Source of the DNA: Nosema muscidifuracis
Lineage: Eukaryota; Microsporidia; Nosematidae
Direction of reading: 5' to 3'
Assembly (NCBI GenBank): GCA_028335825.1
Contig: JAIOKI010000009.1
Span: 62,001-126,000 of the forward strand
Length of the DNA stretch: 64,000 nucleotides
Numbering within the stretch: position 1 is the first letter of the stretch; every line of letters starts with the position of its first letter. A program made the position numbers and the translations under genes. Below, piece after piece: positions 24,553 through 36,000 of this stretch. The notes below the pieces were generated by a model. It was not told the origin of the DNA. It saw only the letters and a list, made by a program, of their open reading frames with translations, and did no database searches.

Positions 24553-25985
24553 AAAAAATTAAATTATAAAATTCAATAGCAAGTTATTGGTTTTTGAATA
24601 TTTATTTATATATACCCTAAAACACATCATTCTCAGTAAAATAATATTCATATAAATTTAGAAAAAGAGCATTGATAAAAATATACAATGATAGCTTCAA
24701 AGATGAGAAACATTCTTAAAATTAAATATATTTGAAATTACTTAGAGTTTTTACTTTTTTGATAAGAAAGCGATAATATAAAGGTAAGAAGACATAACCC
24801 AAAATGAAATATCTATCTATTGATAATAAACACAAATATTAGTCAGTAATAGAATAGAATTGGAAATCATAATAATAGAAATAGGTGAAACATCTTAAGA
24901 TAATTTTTAGAAGTTTGATATAGTAAAATTAAGAAGATACGACTATCTTGCTAATATACTTCCTCTAATACATTGTTTAATAGAAAAATAAACCTTTTAT
25001 TATAACATAGGACACAATACATGCAATGTTAAATATAACTTCATGTATACGGATCTCTATGAAATCAATACTTCTGAAGAAAACTTTTACAACATTCAAA
25101 TGGAATACAGAACGGGAGGAGAATGTCATCTAGAGATGATGAAGAAAAAAATATTCATACTTTGATATACATTTTAAAGCATGTTTATAGATGATTTAAT
25201 AACTATAATTAGATATTCTTGATATCAATTAATGATGAATTATTTTATAAAAAAATCACAAAACATTTCCTCCTTGATTATTACTGATACATCCATTATG
25301 ATCTAACCTTTTTTGTAGTATGATTATCAGCATAACAATTACCAAATAAAAAAATGAAATTTATTATTCCATGCACATATTATTAAATTGTTCCGATTTA
25401 TCCGCAGGGATAATAAAAATTATTTAAAAATATTTCAATAAGAGAATGATCAGAAATATATTAATTATTCAATCACCTGTTTTCAATCAATTAAAATAAT
25501 AATATTGTAAGCTTAATGTAACTAAAAGATTAACTATAAATAAAGTCTAAGATTAAAGATTGATGTAAATAAGTTTATAACTCTAGTAAAAGAATAAGAA
25601 TATGTTTAGAATTTTTTGAAAAATTATCTAAAATATTATACAAAATTTTCTTTTTTTATTTAAATTTTAAAAATATTTTAATAAAAAATAGATTAAAAAT
25701 TAATTTAAAACAATGGGTTATTTAAATATTTATAAATATGATTTCCAAAGAAAATAAATTATTGTTGAAAATGCTTTTAATTTATATTTTGTGAACATAT
25801 AAACAATGCTCAAAGATCGAAAATATTTTGTTTAATTAATTAATTAATTAATTTATATTGATCTGATTCTCTATTTATACTATTACTTGTTTCAATGTTT
25901 TCTATGCAGTATTTTAAATTAAATTTCTATGAAAATTTTTTTGTTTAAATTTTAAAAATATTTAAACAAAAAAATTTTAATCCTT
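24553..25985. other. intergenic region upstream of the second duplicate gene
   Basis: From about 24660 to 25200 eroded coding-like sequence is present, the clearest piece being at 24996-25165. From 25496 the sequence belongs to the segmental duplication and matches 4812 onward. A short AATT microsatellite (about 25832-25853) is present only in this copy. Confidence 0.5.
24996..25165 (+). pseudogene. coding fragment of unknown family
   Basis: An uninterrupted plus-strand frame of about 56 codons ends at a TGA at 25163. It has protein-like composition, including GHNTCNVKYNF, TDLYEINTSEENFYN and RTGGECHLEMM. No ATG-initiated full gene surrounds it. It is probably the tail of a dead gene whose upstream part is scrambled at 24660-24990. 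Family unknown. Confidence 0.3.
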
Positions 25986-27640
25986 ATGAAATTATTTTTA
26001 CTTTTTACTTTAGTATTATCAGAATTACTTGAACTACATTATAATATTCAAAATCAGCTATTAGAGAAGATTCAAGATAGGTTGAATACAGGAGATTATG
26101 CATGCTTAGATTTAGACGAACATTATATAATTCATATAATTGAATTAAATCGGTCAGAATTAAAAATAAGAAGATTTGATAAGCTTCATAGAATAACTAA
26201 CACAATTATTATTAAGTTGGATGAACATGTAGATGAGGATTTAAATCTTAAAGAATCCTTAAAAGCCAAAATAATTCAACAGTTGTATTCTTTTGGAGAT
26301 AGAGAAATAAAATATATTTTTATATCAGAAGATGATGAGTTATACAAGAATAGGATGTATCTTTATGAACTTTTGAAAAATCTATCATCTTATACTCACA
26401 TGATCGAAAACTATGATGAAAGTAAAAGAGACTATCTGAATTATAAATCTATTATTAGAAATGATTTAATATTTGCATCATTTACGTTTGCTAAAACATT
26501 AGATCACCAAGGTTATTTTGTTGAAGATTTTGATAAAGAATTATTTAGTCTTACTTTATCAGGAGCAAAAAATGAGAAGTATTTTTTAAAATTTAATATA
26601 GGATCTTTTGATTTAAACGATTATTTTAGATATTATTACGCTGAGAAAAAGGTTGTTTCAAAAAAAGATGCAGATGAATTTTTGAAATTTGTTAAAAATT
26701 TCAACTTTGAATTGTTAAAAATAGATTTGATTTTGGAAATAATTGATAAAGTTACTGACAATTTTATTTTTAAAAAAACAAATATGGAATCAGAAAATAT
26801 TAGGTTAACAAGAAAAATAGATTTGAAAATAAATGAAAAAAATATAATTTGGAATTCAATATGTTATTTCTATGATGAAGAAATATCAGTTGATGAAAAT
26901 CTTGAATGTCTAACTATATCAAAAAAACAATTCGAAGGGATAAAAAATTATTACTCAATAGTTACTGGAATGGATAGGAAAACTTTATTGGATATAAATA
27001 GACTAATGAATGCATTAAAAGGAAGTAAAATATATATAACAGTCTTAAAAAATATATTGAACAATAAAGATTCAAAAAGGGGAATAATTTTGATTAACAT
27101 TCTATATAGTTTAGCTATAATTACCAAATCTCAGTTTAAGGATTATTTGTATTATCAAAATAGTGCTAATATTGATATTAAAAATATTACTAATCAAATC
27201 AATTCTCATTATGAGAGCATTAGATTCACTTTATATAATACTCTGCTATATTTTGAATTATGTGATATTGCAAGCAATCCGAATGATGAATTAGATTTTT
27301 TCAAAGAGTTCAATCAGATTTTATCACTTGCTTCTGCAAAAGAAAAAATGAATTTATCAGATAACAAAGATTACTCAATAATGACAAAGTTAAATATTTT
27401 TATTGAGGAAGTTTATTATAAAACTATTAACGAAATTCAAAATTTAATTTTATGTCATTTTTTTATAATACCTCTATTAATTTCTGAATGGATAAGTAAT
27501 AAATCAATAGTTGATGAAAATTTGATTTTGAAATACTCAGAAGGTAATTTTGAGAAAAAATATCTTCAAACACTTTACGAAGGAATATTAACGAGTGATA
27601 ACAACAATTAATTTATTAAAACGTTAATTTTATATTTTAT
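25496..27640 (+). repeat. segmental duplication, copy 2
   Basis: Direct-orientation counterpart of 4812-6951. Divergence is mostly single-base changes, with small indels in the non-coding upstream part (for example the AATT expansion at 25832) and none that break the ORF. Confidence 0.9.
25986..27611 (+). CDS. secreted family A protein (541 aa), duplicate copy 2
   Basis: Same length as and nearly the same sequence as the 5298 gene. It has signal peptide MKLFLLFTLVLSELLELHY and the core block FEGIKNYYSI... at residues 315-395. Differences from copy 1 concentrate at about residues 50-215 and in the last 60 residues, where YKPIYRNHKYILDHPSRM of copy 1 is replaced by YKTINEIQNLILCHFF. The middle third and the C-terminal helix bundle are nearly unchanged. 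The ATG follows AATCCTT, a variant of ACTCCTT. The gene ends 92 bases from the convergent phosphatase relic. Two patches of faster change in a secreted protein suggest relaxed or diversifying selection. Function is unknown. Confidence 0.85.
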   Translation: MKLFLLFTLVLSELLELHYNIQNQLLEKIQDRLNTGDYACLDLDEHYIIHIIELNRSELKIRRFDKLHRITNTIIIKLDEHVDEDLNLKESLKAKIIQQLYSFGDREIKYIFISEDDELYKNRMYLYELLKNLSSYTHMIENYDESKRDYLNYKSIIRNDLIFASFTFAKTLDHQGYFVEDFDKELFSLTLSGAKNEKYFLKFNIGSFDLNDYFRYYYAEKKVVSKKDADEFLKFVKNFNFELLKIDLILEIIDKVTDNFIFKKTNMESENIRLTRKIDLKINEKNIIWNSICYFYDEEISVDENLECLTISKKQFEGIKNYYSIVTGMDRKTLLDINRLMNALKGSKIYITVLKNILNNKDSKRGIILINILYSLAIITKSQFKDYLYYQNSANIDIKNITNQINSHYESIRFTLYNTLLYFELCDIASNPNDELDFFKEFNQILSLASAKEKMNLSDNKDYSIMTKLNIFIEEVYYKTINEIQNLILCHFFIIPLLISEWISNKSIVDENLILKYSEGNFEKKYLQTLYEGILTSDNNN

Positions 27641-27703
27641 ATTTACGCTTTAATTCTTTAAATCAAAACCATCAGTCGAAAATTCCAAATATTCATAATA
27701 ATT

Positions 27704-28249
27704 TTATGTTTCGATTTTTTTACAATTTATGAACTTTTCTATTTTTTCCACTAATAAAATAAATTCTCTATCCTCATTAAAATGGTCAATATCTTTTATT
27801 TTAATAAAATTTTGACCCTCTAAACATTTCTCTTGAGAATTATCAATAAGTACACAATTTTCTAATTTCTTATTAAACATTTTACAAGCCTGATTTAAGT
27901 TTTTAATACTTTTTAATGCTTTAATCTTATCTGTTATAATTCCTTCCTCGCAATCACTTTGACTGAGGTATCCAATGTAACAATTGTAACCGATATTTTC
28001 TAAATAAGGAATCATCTTTTCGATATTGTGTCTCATAGAAGTAGACCAGAAAATATAATCTACTTTATTCTTGTGTAAATAATCAACCAATACTTCTGTA
28101 TACTGTCTTTTCAATAATAAATGTCTATTACAACTGAACATTTTTTTTCTTTGTTATTCACTAAATTTACATAACAAGTCTCTATCGGATTTGTTTATTT
28201 TAGAAATCAATGTGTCATTTATATCGAATACGATAAGAAAATCTTTCAT
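27704..28249 (-). pseudogene. FCP1/NIF-type HAD phosphatase gene with one in-frame stop
   Basis: Reading from the ATG at 28249, which is directly preceded by CCC (28252-28250), the frame gives motif I FDINDTLI at residues 8-15. A TAA follows at codon 32, and the same frame continues to the normal end at 27704 (181 codons in all). Downstream are IFWSTSMRHNIEKM (motif II region, with the conserved Ser/Thr) and CVLIDNSQEKC (motif III, cf. DDSxxK of the family). This order is that of FCP1/NLI-interacting-factor phosphatases, which act on the RNA polymerase II tail or related substrates. The second Asp of motif I is Asn, which may lower activity. The single stop may be real, recent decay, or a sequence error. 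A downstream start at 28141 would omit the catalytic Asp. Confidence 0.75.
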
Positions 28250-28252
28250 GGG
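28250..28252 (-). promoter_or_regulatory. CCC motif adjoining ATG
   Basis: On the minus strand TTTTTTACCC is followed at once by ATG at 28249. This is the clearest microsporidian-type start motif in the window, and it supports the upstream start of the phosphatase gene. Confidence 0.6.
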
Positions 28253-30011
28253 TAAAAAATATATAAGAAATAAATTATGAGTGGTTAATTCTATTTAACT
28301 GACATATTTATATTATTAAACAGTTAGATAGAATTTATTTGAATAAAATAAAATATTAATATAACAAAGAACTGTGGAAGTAGAGAAAATTCATAAATAT
28401 GACTTATTAGCTAATTAATGTGCATTATTAATCTAAGTACAGAAGTAGAATTATTTTGTATGTGATAACAAGAAAAGGTATAATGAACTACTTCCATAAG
28501 CTTTTTTCGATGGAATGTAAATTTGAATAACTAATTGGTGCTTAAGTCAATTCAGAATGCTTGAAATGACGCTGTAGAGCTTGAAGATGAAAAGTCTATG
28601 ATAGCCTTAGGTCAAAAATGATTGAATAGTTAGAGGAACAAAAAATATCATGAGAAAGACAAATTATTTATTTTTTTTGATATAGATATCCCTTATAAGG
28701 TATTTTCAGAATTTCAATATAATATGTCAGACGATGAGTCTTTTCTAATTACCAGAAAAATGATTTATCATAGATAATGTTTTTTATCAGAAACATGTAT
28801 TTGAGCAGTTTGATGTTAAAAGCTTTCTGACAGCTTAATACCTTATTATATATAAACATCTAGCTTTAGAGCTGATAACTTATCTCTATATATTTGACAC
28901 TGATGAAGATTATATATAAAAGAGGAAATTATTGCTATTGTCTAATAAAGCTCATTTAAATAAACACACTTTGAGTACACCTTCGTCTTTGCCCAATATT
29001 TTAGAAGAAGATCTAATCACAAATTATTTTATACATTCTCTTAATACTAAATATCTTTACAAGACAACAGACATGTGTGGTATAAATTATTTAATGATTG
29101 ATATAAAGATAAATATGTAAAGAAAGATTAACATAAATATTCAGATTCAATGTTTAGTTGTGAAAATGACAAGCAATGGTGCAGTCAAAATAATGTGTAA
29201 TAAACAAAAAAATTAAGATGAAGTAGATCTATGTAAGATAAATCGAAGGTTGAAATAAAATGCGTTTATTAGGAATAATAAATTTAACTTATTAATTAAA
29301 ATTAAGATTTAACAAAGCACTCGAAAAATTAATATTATAATAAAAAAATATTTATTAAATACAGACTAATTTAGATGAAAATGAATTTAATAAAATTTTG
29401 TGCTAAATAAACAGATATCTAATCACAGATAAAAATATTTAAGTATATTTTTTATACCCAAATGTCAAAAAAATGAATTATTATGATATTAAGATAGCAT
29501 AGAACTCCATTTATTTGAGCTTAATATAAATTTAATTTTTAATGCCAGAAATAGATTATAAAATACTTAAGTATGGTACAACTTCTAAAATTTATTATTA
29601 AATCTTTATAAACAGATATAGTAAAAAATAAAATATATCAAAACAATTAACAAAAAAATTGTATTTTTAAATAACAATCTTTTTGCATATGTTCTTGACA
29701 CATGGTAATATAATGTGTCAATATTATTCAATCTAAATAAATATTAGTATTATAATATACAACTAAATATGAAGGTAAACTCAAAAGTATAAAAAATACA
29801 TTGATTTTTCAAAAGCAGTATTTTAATCAATTAATATTATTTGACAGTTAACAGTCAAATAAAATAAAAATTACCTATAAATTAAATATTTCAAAATACT
29901 AAAAAAATAATTTGAAATGTGAGTCTTTATCATATATTTTTATTACAAATTAAATTTGTTAGTCAGTCATTTGATTTGTAAAAAATATTTTTTTAAATAT
30001 TTTGACCCTAA
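28253..30011. other. intergenic region before the HECT gene
   Basis: A plus-strand stretch at about 28540-29200 has mixed composition and broken coding-like blocks, including a piece near 28670-28770 with FIFFDIDIPYKVFSEFQYN and a 62-codon frame at 28932-29120. No family was recognised. From 29200 to 30005 I see only AT-rich sequence. Confidence 0.4.
30006..30008 (+). promoter_or_regulatory. CCC motif before the HECT gene
   Basis: TTTTGACCCTAA precedes the ATG at 30012 with CCC four to six bases upstream. It fits the start-proximal C-rich motif of microsporidian genes. Confidence 0.6.
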
Positions 30012-33000
30012 ATGAGCATAAATACTGATTTAAATTCTAAAAAATCTTTTAAAGAATTAGAAGACAATATATGTAAATTTGAAGATTATACGGAATTAGC
30101 CAAGATTATTCATCCGACATTAAATAACTGGAAATATAAAAATAGAAGATTTGAAAGTTTCAGAAATATCTTAAAAAAATTCTCAAAAATAATGAATGAA
30201 ATTTATGAGACTCGTTTCCATGATGGGTTTCAAGATAGTCATTTTACTGAACAAGAAAAATTAATATTAATTTCGATTTTTAGGTTTATCCAAAGAATAA
30301 TTGTTTTTTCTCCAAATAGTATAAATTTATCTGATAAATCATTATGGTTAAAATTTGCTCTATGTTTTGATATCGGGGTTAGTATTCAATCTTTCAAAAT
30401 TATTTCTTTACATGAAAGAACTGATTTTTTTATAACTAATAATGATAAGTATGTAGAAATTCTACTTAAGATGATAAATATTTCTAATCTTAAACTTAGA
30501 AGGATTGATTATCCTACAGATCTCAAGTATAAAATTTTAGATAATTTAGAGGAAGATTCTGATATAATTCAATTTTTCAAACTCAATAGAACAAAACATA
30601 ATATTTCAGATTTATATCTTGAAGCTAACAGAAGATTATGTTTTAATGATGATATTCTATTGATACTTCGTAGAATATATGCTTTGATATCTTTGTCATC
30701 GAATATAAGTAACAAAGATTTTTTTAAAATTCTTGTTGAGGAATTTTCAAATAAAGAGATTATAATAATGAGAAATATTATAAAAAATGAAAATCATAGT
30801 ATTTTTGATAAAGATACTCTTTTACAATATTTTTGTGTTATAGATGAAATGAGATTTTGTTTAGATACTTTTATATTGTATCATTTAACATTGGTTTATG
30901 ATTATGAAAAAATTGAAGAATTTTTAGAACTAAATGATGATCAAGGATATTTTTATAAATCTTTAGAATTAAGTAAATTTGAAAATATTATGATTTTTTC
31001 AATATTAGAGGAACTACTAATTAATAGTGAATCTGATGAAACTAATTTCAAATACAATATTAAGTTAAACTTAAAAGATAATAATCCTGATATTGAATTC
31101 AGGTATCTTTGTGTGTTGCATAATTATGTAAAGAAAGATGATTCGATTTTTGAAAATAATTTAGATCTGAAATATTTTAAAGACTTTATAAGTAAATTTG
31201 AAAAAGAACTGATACAAAAAGATTTTTTTGTACTTAAACTTACATTTAAGATTATTAATGAAATTTATAAACAAGGAAATGCTTATTTTGAACCATTTGA
31301 AGAAAGTGATTATCTAAAGAAATCTTTAGAATTAATTAGTAACAAGAATGATGTATATTTCTATCACTGTATCAATACAATTACTTTTTTTATGAACAAT
31401 GATCCTTTATCTATTAAGAATATATTGAATCAAGGACTTTTAAAAGTTTTTGAAAATTTTATATGGAATGAAGAAGTGCATAAATCACTGATTAATTTTT
31501 TAGATGCTATTTCACTAGATACAGAGACTAGACTTGATTTTATTAAGTCTGGAAAATTTGTATCATTTCTAGATGTAATATTTAATAGTGAAGATGCATA
31601 TTTGCTTGATTCATTCAATGATTTTAATGTACATCTTTCTATTTTACTAATGCATCATCCTGAGTATAAATCAGAATTGAATGTATTTATAAAAAAGAAA
31701 TTAGATTATTTAGCATATTTACCTAAGATACTAAAAACAAAAAATGCTTCAATCAATGAGGCAAATTATTTTAAATTTATAAGTTCTATGAAACCGGAAA
31801 TGAATACATTTTTTGAGAATTGTGAAAAAGAGATTCTTTTATATTTGGATTTGGTATATATGAATTCTTTAGAAAAAGATAATTTATCTTTAAGTTCATT
31901 TTTCGAAATGTTAAAGTCTGAATTATTTATAATCTCAGATAAAATTATTATTGTTGAATATTTTATCTTAAAATTAGGATCTATAATATTTAAAATTATA
32001 GATACACAACATAATGAGAATTTCAATATTAAGTTATATGAGTCATTAGAAAAATATTTATTTTTTATTTGTCATATGGTTACTGATGTTGGTTTTATTC
32101 TCATTAATGAAAATTGTATTTTAAAAGTGTCATTTTACTTAATAATGAATATTTTACCAAACTTATTATGTTATAATATATGTGATGATACTATAAATAA
32201 CACTTTAGATAAATTAATAGAATTTAGAAACAAGTCAACTTATTCAGATAACAATATTCTTTCATTAATATGTTTGGAAGTTGAATATCTATTAGGTATA
32301 TTATTATTTAGAGAACATGAATATGAATCAAATTCTTGTTTCAAATATTTCTTGAATATCATACATCCAATAGAAGATACTGAATATGATTTAGAACCTA
32401 AAAAGTTAAAAACAAATGATGTTATTTATACTCAAGAATATTGTGAAATAAAAATAAGATCATCAATTAATAATAATTCATTTAAAGAAATTAATATGAT
32501 GGATTATAATGCAGTTGTTAATAAATTATCAGATAGTTTAATTAAGAAAAACATGAAATTCTTCCTTCATATAATCGAAAACAATATTCATAAGTTTAAT
32601 TTTATTGAAACAAGATATTTTTTAGATTGGATTTCGAGTAATGATATTCTAAATAATGAAAGTTTATGGTCTAAAGAATCATTATTTAGTTTGATTTGTA
32701 AGTTAAATCTTCGTAATCTTAAATTTCATAGAAAAGATACATGCTTTAAAATATTTGATTTTTTGACTAAGAATAGTAAAAATAGTGATATCTATAAATC
32801 TGTAAATGATCTTATTGGAGGAAATCAAAAGTTTAGTATAGAAGAAGAAAGAAAAATAATTGAATATTATATCAATAATTATAAAAAAGGAAAAGAAATC
32901 AATTTTAAGAAAGTATTTGATAATGCAAAATTTATACGTAAAATCTTAGATATGGAAGATTATAAGATTATCTTAAAAAATGATTATGATGGAAATATTG

Positions 33001-36000
33001 ATGTTGTATTATATCTCGTTAATCATAAATTCGCGATATCTAAATTATTTATAAATATAAGCATTTACGTGCTTAAGAAATTAACCTTTAGTCGTATTAA
33101 GGCTAATATAGAAAAGATAAATATGATATTTAAAGATATAAATATTTTATACGATAAAGAAGGATTTCTAAAATTTGATGTAGATTATTTTATGAATAAT
33201 TTAAGTGTTATACTCAAATCAAAAAATATAAAAAAAAGATCTAAAATAATTTACATAATTTCATTTTTGAAATATTTTAAATCTCAGAATATTTCCTTAG
33301 ACTTGACTTTTTACCTGAGGATATTAAATTTTATAGAAAAGTTAATCAACAAAAAGAATAAGGAAGATATCAATATGCTTATAAAATCTATATTTCATTA
33401 TTTGTTGATTGAAATAAGTAATAACTACTCTATTAGAGAAACTAATATATGCTCATATAGCAAGTTTATTGATTCTCATTATTTGTTAGGTTACAGAGAT
33501 ATAAATGTACTAAAAAATAAATTTAAAGACTTTTTACAAGAACTTAATCTGGATATCAAAATTACAGAAGAGAAAAAAATAACTGAAATTACAGACATTC
33601 AAGAAAAACTATTTTTGAGATGCATGAAAATGAGTCTTAAAAATATTTATATGCTTAATATCTTGAATGAAATAATAATGAATGATAAAAGATATGAAGA
33701 ATTTATTACTAAAAAGTATATAAAATCTATCATAAAGAAATATATAATGCCTATTATTTTAAATGAAAAAATTACAGTTGAAACAGATTATTTTATAGCT
33801 ATTGATTTCTTGGCATATTGTATAAGATCTGAAAATGAAAAGTTATTTAACATGATATACAAGATTATTGAAAAAAAGATATTAGATTCGAAAGATTATA
33901 AAATCTATAATTTAGTTATAATTCTATTTACAGCATTAGATTTAGTCAATATAAGGTATTACTCTAAAGAAAGACATTTTAATAAAGATATATCTGTTAT
34001 GTTATCTGAGAAATTAATGAGTTATGGAATAGCTGATAAAGTATTTACAGTCCTTTCAAAACATAAGGAATCTGATTTCTTATTACCTGAAATACATGAA
34101 GAAACTTCATTGAAAAATTCTTATGATAGATCATCTATAATAACATGGAATCAAATTGTAGGTTCTAATAAGATTTCTTATATTTATTCCTTTATATCAA
34201 ATATTTATAGCAAGTATAATGATGATGTGTTGGTAGAAAATGAGGAATCTGATGAAGGTTTTTGGGATAATGAATCACATGATCACTATGATTCTGATTC
34301 ATACTTTGATGATCGTGAAGAAATTGTTCCAGAAGCTGATGATATCACAATTTTAAATTCCTCATTCTCATCAGAGAATACTATCGATGAAGTAACATAT
34401 GAAATAGAAAAGTACAAACCTTTTAATAGTATATTTTCTACACTATTCATTACTGAGAAAGAATTTGAAATTTTAGAAAATAGTTTTAATATTTTTAATT
34501 TCGTTAAAATTATAAAGAATGATTTTGAGAAGGAATTTAAAATAGAAAATATTAATGATTTTATTAAAATTAAAAAAGATGATCTTGAAAAAGTAGAGCT
34601 TATTGTTGATTCCAAGGAAAGCAATTTTGAAGATCAATTGTCTTTATCTAATCAAAGTGAAGAAATAGAAGAAGAATTGGAATTTTCTGATGAATCAAGT
34701 ATAGGTGAAGAAAATGGTATAATACCTAATAAGACTATTGAAGAAATCAATAATATGAATGAAGAATCTTTAAGTATATTTTTAGATGAGTGGTATGAGA
34801 ATAGAAAAATGAATTCTGTTAATTATAAACCAATAGATAAAGTATTTTTCAATCAATTATCAGAACTTGGAAAACAATTATTTGCTGAGCATGAAAGGAG
34901 ACTCAAAGATGATTATTTTCAATATGCACCAAGTTGTGAATCAAGTATGAGTTTAGAGAATGAAGAAAAAGATTTACCTGAAGATATTGAAATGTATGCT
35001 GATGTTAAGATTTTTATGAATTTTTTAAAATCTTATTTGACAAGTAATTATACAAATCAATCTAGTCTTAATGAATTTATAGAAGTAGCATCATTCAATT
35101 TGGAATGGAAACACCAAATTATATCAGTAGTTATGGATGCATTTTTAAGTTATACAGTTATTGATGAAGTTGATAATATAAAGAAATGTCTAGAAATATT
35201 TAAAGTAATTAATTTATCTTCAAAAAAGATATATCAAGAAAATGTTGATTTTATAAGATGTTTAATGATATTAGCAAAAGAAAAAGAATTCAATGAATTG
35301 TGTTTATTTATTCTCAGTAAGATGGAAATTAAAAAAGAATTTATAAAGTTAGATACAAAAATAGTATCATTTAAAAATATTAATATACTTGAAGAATTTG
35401 GAAAAGTTTTAAGATTGGTAATTAATAGAAAAACACGAAATTATCTAACAAAGTTCTGCATGAAAAATCTAAAAAATATTCTTATTGAATTTATATCTGT
35501 ATTACTGCTACAAGCTATGAGTAATATAGATGATTATGATACATTTAACAGATATTTATTAGTAATTGATGAATTAAGTAATTTTATATTCGATCACTAC
35601 AATAAGAAATATAAGCTTCATATTGAAGAACTAAGAACTAAATTTAATATTGAGAAGAAAAATATTCATCACCTTGATTTCGTATGTCTATATGAACAAA
35701 ACTTGTTTAATAAATCTCAAGAAGTTGATTTCATTGACTATGAAATTTATGATTCCTTCGATAAGATTACTTCTGAATTAACTATGGATTCTACTTTCTT
35801 AAAAATAATTCCACTTTTTAGTCTCTATGAAGGGTTTGTAAATTTCTTAATTTTCTTATCTACACAGAATAAGAATAATATCATAGAAAAATATAAGAGA
35901 AAACGTCAAGAATTAGAAAAGAATATTCAAAATAATACAGATAATATGAATAATCTATTAAGAGGTAATGATAATATAGTACCATTTTTATACAAATTTA

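Noticed and set aside
28932-29120. 62-codon plus-strand ORF
   Set aside because: It starts with a non-ATG codon inside a mixed-composition relic region and has no recognisable motif. It is too short to support as a gene.
34286-34624. 112-codon minus-strand ORF inside the HECT gene
   Set aside because: Antisense shadow of the acidic linker of the HECT gene. The Ser-rich translation is what GAA/GAT-rich coding DNA gives on the other strand.
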